5,878 bases of DNA. It comes from CAYLHU01 sp964383715 (lineage in GTDB: Bacteria > Patescibacteriota > Minisyncoccia > Minisyncoccales > CG1-02-41-26). The DNA is taken from NCBI GenBank assembly GCA_964383715.1, contig CAYLHU010000027.1, positions 1 through 5,878 of the forward strand. The letters are read 5' to 3'. Below the pieces are notes generated by a model. It was not told the DNA's origin, ran no database searches, and saw nothing but the letters and a program-made list of their open reading frames with translations. This document shows positions 1 to 5,651 of this stretch, in pieces (positions within the stretch are counted from its first letter, which is position 1; each line of letters opens with the position of its first letter). Made by a program: the position numbers and the translations under genes.

Positions 1-10
1 CGGCTCAACT

Positions 11-41
<31 letters not shown>

Positions 42-282
42 TGGCTGTTCGCCAATTAAAGTGTTACGCGAGCTGGGTTCAGTACGTCGTGAGACAGTAC
101 GGACCCTATCTACCGTAGGCGCCGAGTCTTGAGAGATTTTGCTCGTAGTACGAGAGGACCCGAGTGAGTTAACCTCTGGTGTACCAGTTGTTGTGCCAAC
201 AGCACCGCTGGGTAGCTAAGTTGATTTGGGATAAGCGCTGAAAGCATATAAGCGCGAAACCTTTCTCAAGATTAGGACTCAA

Positions 283-425
283 GCGTTCGTACTTCACTGC
301 GTTCGACACAAAATCGTGTAGCATGTAGCATATAACATATAACATTTAAATTTTCTTTCTTGGGTTATAAGTTATAAGTTATATGTTTTGTGATCGGAGT
401 GTTGAGCTTAGCGAGGTGCGAGCGC
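283..425 (+). other. Insertion in 23S rRNA at helix 98: long G-U-rich stem-loop
   Basis: Conserved rRNA sequence stops near 280 (CTCAAGATTAGGACTC) and resumes near 428 (AAGATCAGTCGAAGACTACG). This places the insert where bacterial helix 98 normally forms a short hairpin. Arms 283-309 and 399-425 pair in register without any indel: 25 of 27 positions pair, with mismatches only at 296/412 and 300/408. Six pairs are G-U (286, 290, 293, 299, 302, 305), which means RNA pairing is kept while the DNA arms have diverged. Inside is an irregular zone and then a second stem, 329-343 with 371-385 (14 of 15 pairs). No open reading frame of note and no group I or II intron core was seen. In other bacteria, similar stem-loop intervening sequences in 23S rRNA are cut by RNase III. 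Whether this one is excised, only nicked, or kept as an expansion is unknown. Confidence 0.85.
319..391 (+). repeat. Heptamer-repeat hairpin at the tip of the 23S insert
   Basis: The left arm reads in consecutive 7-nt units: TAGCATG (319), TAGCATA (326), TAACATA (333), TAACATT (340), TAAATTT (347). The right arm reads GTTATAA (364), GTTATAA (371), GTTATAT (378), GTTTTGT (385). The arms are imperfect reverse complements; 329-343 pairs with 371-385 at 14 of 15 positions, leaving a loop of about 27 nt. Because the units are near-identical, the pairing can slip by 7 nt. The AT-rich repeat differs sharply in composition from the rRNA around it, which suggests it arrived as an insertion or grew by slippage. 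Confidence 0.8.
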
Positions 426-568
426 ATAAGATCAGTCGAAGACTACGACTTTGATAGGCTCCAAGTGTAAATATGGTAACATATTAGCTGAGGAGTACTA
501 ATAGATCGTTTTATCTGCTTTTATTAAGTTAAAATCTTTAGCTGGTAATCAATGATAACCTATAAATT

Positions 569-703
569 AAGACCCCTAATATTTGGCGGTAATACCGAGG
601 TTGTCCCACCCGTTCCCATTCCGAACACGGAAGTGAAATACCTCAGGGCCGATGATAGTGTTTAACGCGAAAGTAGGTCGCCGCCAGTTATTAGGGGTTT
701 TAA
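569..703 (+). promoter_or_regulatory. Extended 5S flanking stem with T run (processing stem and probable operon terminator)
   Basis: The 5S helix I extends outward: 573-581 (CCCCTAATA) pairs fully with 689-697 (TATTAGGGG), and flanking 569-572 can pair with TTTT at 698-701 (one G-U). Only 582/688 is a mismatch before the helix joins GGCGG/CCGCC. Such a stem is the kind of structure used for 5S maturation. The GGGG followed by four T, then AATTT, also resembles the 3' half of an intrinsic terminator, although the loop would be the whole 5S RNA. The pairing is clear; a terminator role is inferred. Confidence 0.55.
579..691 (+). rRNA. rrf: 5S ribosomal RNA
   Basis: This RNA binds the central protuberance of the large ribosomal subunit. 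The sequence has the diagnostic 5S core: CCCACCCGTTCCCATTCCGA at 605-624, then GAACACGGAAGTGAAA at 623-638, and the 3' block CGCGAAAGTAGGTCGCCGCC at 666-685. Helix I forms between about 579-589 and 681-691, with GGCGG (585-589) pairing CCGCC (681-685). Length is about 113 nt, slightly short of the usual 115-120, and the exact ends are uncertain because helix I continues into the flanks. It lies about 60 nt downstream of the 23S end, in the same orientation, with no tRNA between them, so it belongs to the same rRNA operon. Confidence 0.95.
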
Positions 704-731
704 TTTAGAAAATATCTCCATATAATATAAT
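698..731 (+). promoter_or_regulatory. Candidate promoter for mreC operon
   Basis: Two overlapping perfect -10 hexamers TATAAT occur at 721-726 and 726-731, just downstream of the 5S gene. The best -35 candidate, TTTTAA at 698-703, gives 17-bp spacing to the first hexamer but matches TTGACA at only three positions and overlaps the 5S trailing T run. Transcription would start near 733-738, leaving a leader of under 20 nt before the mreC ATG. In such AT-rich DNA, TATAAT arises by chance fairly often, so position is the main support. Confidence 0.5.
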
Positions 732-751
732 TAGAGGTTATTTTTATTAAA

Positions 752-1564
752 ATGGGTTTTGAAAAATTTAAAATAATTATATTAATATTCTTAATTGCGT
801 TGGTAATTTTTTCTTTGAGCAATTTTTTAAACTTAAATGTAAGAAACGGTTTCTTTTCTTTTTTTTCTCCCCTCCAAAAATTTCTTTGGCGAGAGAGTAG
901 TTCTCTCTCCTATTTTTTAAATAACTTCTTGGACTCTAAGGGTTTGGGGATAGAAAATGAGAATCTCAAAAAAGAAAATTTTATCTTAAAAGAGAAAATT
1001 TTAGAATTGGAAGATCTTCGGAAGAACAATGAGATTTTTAAAAAAGCATTAGAATTGGGGATTCAAAAGGACTTCGATTTGGTCTTTACGGAAGTTCTCT
1101 TGAAGAAAAGTGAAGAGGACTCTATTTTGGTGAGCTCCGGAAGCAAGGATGGTATTTTAATAGGAATGCCCCTGATTAACGAGGAGAAGATTCTGATAGG
1201 AAAAATTAATAAGGTCTTGCCTGATTTTTCTGAAGTAGATTTAATTTCCAAAAATAGCTTTACTTTTTCAGTTGAGGTAAAAAATGGAGAAAAGTCCCTC
1301 TTAGCCGTAGCCAAAGGGAAGGGGGGGGGTAAAATGAGAATAGAGCTTTTACCAAAGGACTCTTTGGTAGAGGAGGGAGATATTGTGAGTACATCTCTTT
1401 TGGGCGGGAAGTTTTTAAGCATATTTTTGGTGGGAGAGATAAAAAACATTGACAGGTCTGACTCTAAACCCTTTCAAGAAGGGGAGATAATTCCTTATTT
1501 TAAGGATATTAAATTAGAAAAATTATTTATTGTAAAAAATTTTCCTCTCGAAAACGAATTTTAA
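752..1564 (+). CDS. mreC: Rod shape-determining protein MreC
   Basis: MreC is a single-pass membrane protein of the elongation machinery that links MreB and MreD to the transpeptidase PBP2 outside the membrane. The 270-residue product is of normal length. It has a short basic N-terminus, one membrane helix (about residues 7-27), a charged coiled coil (about 66-100), and the extracytoplasmic double beta-barrel domain (about 108-265). Family hallmarks include GSKDGILIGMPL (130-141), a following V/I-G-K-I-type strand (149-153), and GDIVSTSLLGGKF (209-221). ATG 752 is the first start in this frame after a stop at 728-730. The only Shine-Dalgarno-like match, GAGG at 734-737, is 14 nt away, so initiation may be leaderless-like. 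It is first in the cluster, 61 nt before mreD, and mreB is not adjacent. A run of nine G occurs in the coding sequence at 1321-1329. Confidence 0.93.
   Translation: MGFEKFKIIILIFLIALVIFSLSNFLNLNVRNGFFSFFSPLQKFLWRESSSLSYFLNNFLDSKGLGIENENLKKENFILKEKILELEDLRKNNEIFKKALELGIQKDFDLVFTEVLLKKSEEDSILVSSGSKDGILIGMPLINEEKILIGKINKVLPDFSEVDLISKNSFTFSVEVKNGEKSLLAVAKGKGGGKMRIELLPKDSLVEEGDIVSTSLLGGKFLSIFLVGEIKNIDRSDSKPFQEGEIIPYFKDIKLEKLFIVKNFPLENEF
1321..1329 (+). repeat. G9 homopolymer inside mreC
   Basis: Nine consecutive G encode the middle of Lys-Gly-Lys-Gly-Gly-Gly-Lys (residues 188-194 of MreC), in a loop of the beta domain. The tract stands out in a strongly A/T-rich gene. Gain or loss of one G would frameshift the last third of MreC. 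It is in frame as given, and read error at such a tract is also possible. Confidence 0.9.
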
Positions 1565-1613
1565 GTTCGAAGCAACTCACATATAGTAATATTTTGATTT
1601 TCAGATATTAGCC

Positions 1614-1617
1614 AGGA
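1614..1617 (+). promoter_or_regulatory. Shine-Dalgarno site of mreD
   Basis: AGGA lies 8 nt before ATG 1626. It is the clearest ribosome binding site in the window and fixes the mreD start. The neighbouring genes mrdA and lysS have none and seem to rely on overlap with the gene before. Confidence 0.65.
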
Positions 1618-1625
1618 ATTAAAAT

Positions 1626-2009
1626 ATGTCTTTTTTAAAACACCTTTTTTCCATTGCCATTTTTTTCTTTTTGGTTCTTTTTCAAGAAAGTTTTCTCAAT
1701 GGATTTAATTTTTTCATTTTTTTTCCTCCTTTATATTTATTTTTTTTATTTTTAGTTGTATTTTTTGAAGAAGACAATTCAAAGGTAATAGTAATTTCTA
1801 TTTTAAGTGGTTTAATTTTGGATTTTTTTTCTTTTTATCTTTTTGGTTTCTTTACCCTTATTTTTCTTTTGGATTCTCTTCTCACAAAAAAAATTTCTCG
1901 CTTATTCAAAAAATCAAAAGTTTCATCTTTTGTAGTTCTTTTTGTTATATTCTTTTTACTTTTTAAGATATTTTTAATTTTAGGGGAACTCATCCTTGGT
2001 CATTTATGA
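1626..2009 (+). CDS. mreD: Rod shape-determining protein MreD (short form)
   Basis: MreD is an integral membrane protein of the elongasome, working with MreC and PBP2 in lateral wall synthesis. The 127-residue product is extremely hydrophobic and rich in Phe and Leu. Membrane segments are likely at about 5-22, 27-47, 53-85 (probably two short helices around GLILDFFSFYLFG) and 98-122. The G-L-I-L-D stretch (62-66) followed by an FG-rich helix resembles the conserved MreD core. Typical MreD has about 160-170 residues and five to six helices, so this is a reduced version; the sequence itself is weakly conserved and position between mreC and mrdA carries much of the assignment. The start is set by AGGA 8 nt upstream. 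The TGA stop overlaps the mrdA ATG (ATGA, 2006-2009), implying translational coupling. Many long T runs in the gene simply reflect Phe codons. Confidence 0.8.
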   Translation: MSFLKHLFSIAIFFFLVLFQESFLNGFNFFIFFPPLYLFFLFLVVFFEEDNSKVIVISILSGLILDFFSFYLFGFFTLIFLLDSLLTKKISRLFKKSKVSSFVVLFVIFFLLFKIFLILGELILGHL

Positions 2010-4006
2010 TTTTCTCAAAAAAAATGAAAAACGAATATTTTTCAGAAAGTCCTAAAAGAATTAAGAAGAAATATAATATTTTTAACGGGAGGAGAAAAAT
2101 AAATTCCGTTCCTTTAGAAATTGAAGAAATATTTTTAGATAATCTTCTTAAGAAAAGAAAAGACGACCCCCAGTCGGAGACAAGAAAAATAGAATCCCCA
2201 TTAGAGGAAAGCAAGTTCTCAAATTTTCTTATTTTTAGCGCCTTTCTCTTATTGCTTATTTTGGGGTATTCCTTTAATCTCCAAGTTTTAAATTACAAAA
2301 AATATGATGAGTTGAGTTTGAGAAACAAGTTTTTAGACCTAAAAATAAAAGCGGAGAGAGGGATAATTTACGATACGAATATGAAACAATTGGTCTTTAA
2401 CGAAACGAGTTTTGACCTTTGGGCAAGGACTTCTTTGCCAGAAAAAACATTAAAAAAAATTTCAAAAATTACAAATATTCCTCAAGACCAATTAGAGGAG
2501 AAAATTGCCGGAGGGCTGGAAGAATGGGTTTTATTGAAAGAAGCTCTTTCTCATCAGGAACTGGTTTTTTTTGAAACGGAAACTAACGACTTGGATGATA
2601 TAAAAATCAAGAAGCAAATTAAAAGGAATTATTTTGAAGAAAAAGGTCTGTCTCATATTCTTGGTTATTTGGGAAAAATATCTCCTGATGAGTTTAAAGA
2701 ATTTGGCAAAGATTATCAGATACAGGACTATGTTGGCAAAGAAGGATTGGAAAGACAATATGAAAGTGTCTTAGCCGAAAAAAAAGGGATATTGGAAATA
2801 GAAAAAGATGCTAAAGGGGAGGAGATTTTTCAAAAAATAAAGAGTGAGCCCCAGTCAGGGTCTAATTTGGTTTTAAACATAGACATTGAGTTAGAGAAAA
2901 AAATCAGCGAAGTATTGGAAAGAAGTATTAAAAATGGGCAGGCGAAAGCAGGGGTAATTGTTGTTTTAAATCCCGAGAATGGAGCGGTCTTATCTTCGGT
3001 CTCCTTACCTTCTTTTGATAATAATCTTTTTGCTCAAGGGATTAGCCAAAAAGAATTAGAAAAATTGAACGAAGACCCCAATAACCCCCAGCTAAACAGG
3101 GCATTGGGGGGCGTTTATCCTGTTGGTTCGACAATTAAACCCTTTTTGGGGGTAGCGGGATTGGAGGAAAAAGTAATTACGGAAGAAACGAATTTATTTT
3201 GTCCCTTAGATTTATGTTTAGAGAACAAGTATAGTGAGGAACTTGAATGTTTTTCCGATTGGAAGTTTCATGGGTATACATCTATTAAAAAAGCCATAGC
3301 CGAATCGGTTAACCCCTTTTTTTATATGCTCGGCGGAGGATATGACGCTCCAAGTTCGGTTGATATTAGATTGCCGAAACATTTTGAGGGCTTAGGAGTT
3401 TTGAAGATTGAGAGTTGGCTTAAAAAATTTGGGTGGGGAGAAAAAACGGGAGTGGATTTGCCGGGGGAAGTTAAGGGACGAGTGCCAAGTCCTGATTGGA
3501 AGGAAGAATATTTTGAAACAGCCCTTTCCCAAAAATGGTATTTGGGTGACACTTATAATCTTTCAATTGGTCAAGGGTATATTTTAGTTAGTCCTATTCA
3601 AGTCGCTTCCGCTTTTCAAGCCATTGCCAATGGCGGAAGGATATTCAAACCGAAATTAGTCAAGAAAATAGACGAGGAAACGGTAAGACCAGAGATATTA
3701 AAAGAGGCCTTTATCCAACCAGAATCAATTAATATCATTAAGGAGGGGATGAGACAGGCGGTGAGTTTACCATCCGGTTCGGCTTATTATTTAAACAGTT
3801 TGCCAGTTAAAGTTGGAGCCAAGACTGGGACAGCCGAAACAGGGAAAGAGGAGGTCTATCATAATTGGATAAGCGTTTTTGCTCCCTATGATAACCCGGA
3901 AATTGTTATGGTTATAATGATAGAAGATGTCCAAGGAGTTCAGGCCTTAACTCAAATTGCTGCCTATGAAATTCTTGATTGGTATTTCAGCAATAATCAA
4001 TTATAA
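2006..4006 (+). CDS. mrdA: Penicillin-binding protein 2 (class B peptidoglycan D,D-transpeptidase)
   Basis: This enzyme cross-links peptidoglycan stem peptides during cell elongation and is the target of beta-lactams. The 666-residue product has a charged cytoplasmic tail of about 70 residues, one membrane anchor (about 71-93), a pedestal/dimerisation domain (about 110-270, with RGIIYD at 118-123) and a C-terminal transpeptidase domain. All three active-site motifs are present: SxxK as S375-T-I-K378, SxN as S434-V-N436, and KTG at 606-608 followed by T. GDTYNLSIGQG at 514-524 is also a family signature. Overall length is typical, but the cytoplasmic tail is longer than the roughly 20 residues of E. 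coli PBP2. Cys399, Cys404, Cys415 and His422 cluster before the SxN motif, where some PBP2 proteins bind zinc. The ATG overlaps the mreD stop (ATGA); Met7 (2024) is an alternative start, and neither has a Shine-Dalgarno site. FtsI is less likely given the mreC-mreD context. Confidence 0.94.
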   Translation: MIFSKKMKNEYFSESPKRIKKKYNIFNGRRKINSVPLEIEEIFLDNLLKKRKDDPQSETRKIESPLEESKFSNFLIFSAFLLLLILGYSFNLQVLNYKKYDELSLRNKFLDLKIKAERGIIYDTNMKQLVFNETSFDLWARTSLPEKTLKKISKITNIPQDQLEEKIAGGLEEWVLLKEALSHQELVFFETETNDLDDIKIKKQIKRNYFEEKGLSHILGYLGKISPDEFKEFGKDYQIQDYVGKEGLERQYESVLAEKKGILEIEKDAKGEEIFQKIKSEPQSGSNLVLNIDIELEKKISEVLERSIKNGQAKAGVIVVLNPENGAVLSSVSLPSFDNNLFAQGISQKELEKLNEDPNNPQLNRALGGVYPVGSTIKPFLGVAGLEEKVITEETNLFCPLDLCLENKYSEELECFSDWKFHGYTSIKKAIAESVNPFFYMLGGGYDAPSSVDIRLPKHFEGLGVLKIESWLKKFGWGEKTGVDLPGEVKGRVPSPDWKEEYFETALSQKWYLGDTYNLSIGQGYILVSPIQVASAFQAIANGGRIFKPKLVKKIDEETVRPEILKEAFIQPESINIIKEGMRQAVSLPSGSAYYLNSLPVKVGAKTGTAETGKEEVYHNWISVFAPYDNPEIVMVIMIEDVQGVQALTQIAAYEILDWYFSNNQL

Positions 4007-5481
4007 TGAAGTCAATGGCTAATATATCTGAAATTAGAAAAAATAGGATAAAGAAGGTAAGAAAAATTTTATCTTTGGGTTTTGAGTCCTATCCTATGAA
4101 AACGGAAAGAACTCATAAAATATCCGAAGTTATCAAATCCTTTTCCAAATTAGAGTTGGGAGGGAAGGAGGTTGTTTTAGTGGGGAGAATTGTGAGCTGG
4201 CGGGGACATGGCGGATTAATTTTTTTGGACCTGAAAGACGGGACTGATAAAATCCAAACTTTTTTAAGAAAAGACAAAATCGGGGAAAAAGGATTCAAGT
4301 TTTTCCAAGATATTTTTGATATCGGCGATATTATTGAAGCAAAAGGAGAGTTAATTAAAACAAAAACAGGCGAAAAAACATTAGAGATTTCTGACTTTAA
4401 GATTTTGACAAAATCACTAAGACCATTGCCGGAAAAATGGCATGGCTTGAAAGATGTTGAGGAAAGATATCGAAAAAGATATTTAGATTTGATTTTTAAT
4501 GTTGAAGTCAAGAAAAATTTTGAGTTAAGGTCCAAGATTATTAGAAATATAAGAAATTTTTTGGAGGAAGAAGATTTTATAGAAGTAGAAACCCCAATTT
4601 TACAACCCCTTTATGGGGGAGCGAAAGCCAAGCCCTTTAAGACCCATCTGAACGCTTTGGATATGGATTTATATTTGAGAATTTCACCGGAGCTTTATTT
4701 GAAACGACTTTTAGTTGGCGGATTTGAAAAGGTCTATGAAATAGGCAAGTGTTTTCGGAATGAAGGAATTGATAAGCATCATAATCCGGATTTTACAATG
4801 TTGGAGTTTTATTGGGCATTCAGCGATTACAAAGATCTAATGAAGTTAACCGAAAGAATGTTTGATTTCGTGTTGGGAAAAGTTTTCCGAAAGACAGAAA
4901 TAGAATACGAGAATAAAAAAATTATTTTCAAAAGCCCATGGGAAAGAGTAGAGTTTAACGAACTTTTGAAAACGCAAACAGGAATAGATTTTGAAGAAAT
5001 TTCTAAAGAAGGATTATTAAAAAAGGCAAAGGCGTTAAATATAAAGACAGGGGGAGAAATGTCTAAGGTAGAAATTGCTGATGAGATTTATAAAAAATAT
5101 TGTCGTCCAAAGATTTTGAACCCAACCTTTATTATCCACTATCCCGCAGGATTCCAACCCTTAGCCAAATCTCTTCCTAAGGACTCTTCTAAACTGGCTA
5201 ATTTTCAATTGGTGATTGGAGGGATAGAATTAGTGAACGCTTTCTCGGAACTTAACGACCCCTTGGAACAAGAAAAAAGATTCAAGGAGCAAGAGACCTT
5301 GTTTAAAAAGGGGCTCGAAGAGGCCCAAAGGATTGATAAGGATTTTTTGGAGGCCTTAGAATATGGGATGCCTCCCGCTTCCGGGTTTGGGATGGGGATA
5401 GGTCGGTTGGTAGCATTGTTAACCGGTTCTAATAGCTTGAGGGAAGTGATACTTTTTCCGACAATGCGCCGAAAAAAATGA
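4006..5481 (+). CDS. lysS: Lysyl-tRNA synthetase, class II
   Basis: LysRS attaches lysine to tRNA-Lys in the cytoplasm using ATP. The 491-residue product is full length for the bacterial class IIb enzyme. An N-terminal OB-fold anticodon-binding domain spans about 53-140. Motif 1 covers about 178-202 (VETPIL at 194-199). Motif 2 includes FRNEGIDKHHNPDFTMLEFY at 250-269, and motif 3 GFGMGIGRL at 460-468. Residues matching the E. coli LysU lysine and ATP pocket, aligned from memory, are G205, E229, R251, E267, Y269, N411, F413, E415 and R467. The usual motif 3 Asp before R467 is Gly466, and the usual E-(I/V)-S-P-L-A-K is GFQPLAK (382-388). The ATG overlaps the mrdA stop as TAATG; Met4 (4015) is an equally reasonable start because the product would then begin MANISEIRKNR, like other LysRS. 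The final two Lys codons and stop lie in a heptamer repeat. Confidence 0.96.
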   Translation: MKSMANISEIRKNRIKKVRKILSLGFESYPMKTERTHKISEVIKSFSKLELGGKEVVLVGRIVSWRGHGGLIFLDLKDGTDKIQTFLRKDKIGEKGFKFFQDIFDIGDIIEAKGELIKTKTGEKTLEISDFKILTKSLRPLPEKWHGLKDVEERYRKRYLDLIFNVEVKKNFELRSKIIRNIRNFLEEEDFIEVETPILQPLYGGAKAKPFKTHLNALDMDLYLRISPELYLKRLLVGGFEKVYEIGKCFRNEGIDKHHNPDFTMLEFYWAFSDYKDLMKLTERMFDFVLGKVFRKTEIEYENKKIIFKSPWERVEFNELLKTQTGIDFEEISKEGLLKKAKALNIKTGGEMSKVEIADEIYKKYCRPKILNPTFIIHYPAGFQPLAKSLPKDSSKLANFQLVIGGIELVNAFSELNDPLEQEKRFKEQETLFKKGLEEAQRIDKDFLEALEYGMPPASGFGMGIGRLVALLTGSNSLREVILFPTMRRKK

Positions 5482-5572
5482 AAAATGTAAAATGAAAAAT
5501 GTAAAACGACAAATAAAAATTAAAAAAGAAAATTAGTTTAATTATTTTTTAGATTTTAGATTGTCGTTTACC
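5474..5572 (+). repeat. Heptamer-repeat hairpin overlapping the lysS stop
   Basis: From 5474 the sequence runs in 7-nt units: AAAAATG, AAAAATG, TAAAATG, AAAAATG, TAAAACG, ACAAATA, AAAATTA. On the other side come TTTTTTA (5545), GATTTTA (5552), GATTGTC (5559). A perfect 14-bp tandem pair also covers 5475-5502. The arms pair: 5501-5512 with 5561-5571 is complete apart from one bulged A (5506), and the inner part 5514-5528 with 5545-5559 continues with A-U and G-U pairs and two mismatches. The lysS TGA (5479-5481) is inside the first units. The design, AT-rich heptamers on both arms of a hairpin, matches the tip of the 23S insert although the unit sequence differs. It may help end or stabilise the lysS transcript. 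Confidence 0.75.
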
Positions 5573-5594
5573 GAGCACCCATTTATGGATGCGA

Positions 5595-5634
5595 GGTGAA
5601 GATGAGAGCGTAGCTCTCATCGCCTTTAGTTTTT
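5595..5634 (+). terminator. Probable Rho-independent terminator after lysS
   Basis: GATGAGAGC (5601-5609) and GCTCTCATC (5613-5621) form a perfect 9-bp stem with a 3-nt loop. In an alternative fold, GGTG (5595-5598) pairs CGCC (5621-5624). T-rich sequence follows: TTT at 5625-5627, then five T at 5630-5634. This fits an intrinsic terminator for the mreC-lysS operon. It lies only 18 nt before the next ATG, so it could instead be a leader structure hiding that gene's ribosome binding site. Confidence 0.6.
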
Positions 5635-5651
5635 AATTTAAAGAAGTGAGT

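Noticed and set aside
319..391. CRISPR-like repeats
   Set aside because: The units are 7 nt, directly adjacent and without unique spacers; they form one hairpin.
411..418. Octamer GCGAGGTG shared between the 23S insert (411-418) and the region after lysS (5591-5598)
   Set aside because: The match does not extend on either side and the surrounding folds differ, so chance is sufficient without genome-wide evidence.
283..425. Group I or group II intron, or homing endonuclease, in 23S rRNA
   Set aside because: At about 143 nt it is too short for a self-splicing core, holds no endonuclease frame, and is a simple stem-loop at helix 98 rather than an insertion in a conserved functional loop where introns usually sit.
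520..578. Possible tRNA in the 23S-5S spacer
   Set aside because: The spacer is about 60 nt, too short for a tRNA, and shows no T-loop or anticodon arm.
1063..1449. Reverse-strand open frame of 128 codons within mreC
   Set aside because: It is antisense to a well-supported gene, has no ribosome binding site or recognisable domain, and its Ser/Lys/Phe-rich composition mirrors the sense codons.
1565..1625. Separate promoter or terminator between mreC and mreD
   Set aside because: The 61-nt gap holds only a weak 6-bp AT stem and no convincing -35/-10 pair; the genes are more simply read as one operon.
2007..2009. UGA reassigned to glycine (code 25)
   Set aside because: TGA ends mreD and lysS exactly where the proteins should end, and no in-frame TGA interrupts the four complete genes.
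4113..4535. Reverse-strand open frame of 140 codons within lysS
   Set aside because: It overlaps the OB-fold region of a clear LysRS; the protein shows no family features and is a shadow of the sense gene. The same holds for shorter antisense frames at 1990-2214, 2531-2758 and 3322-3552.
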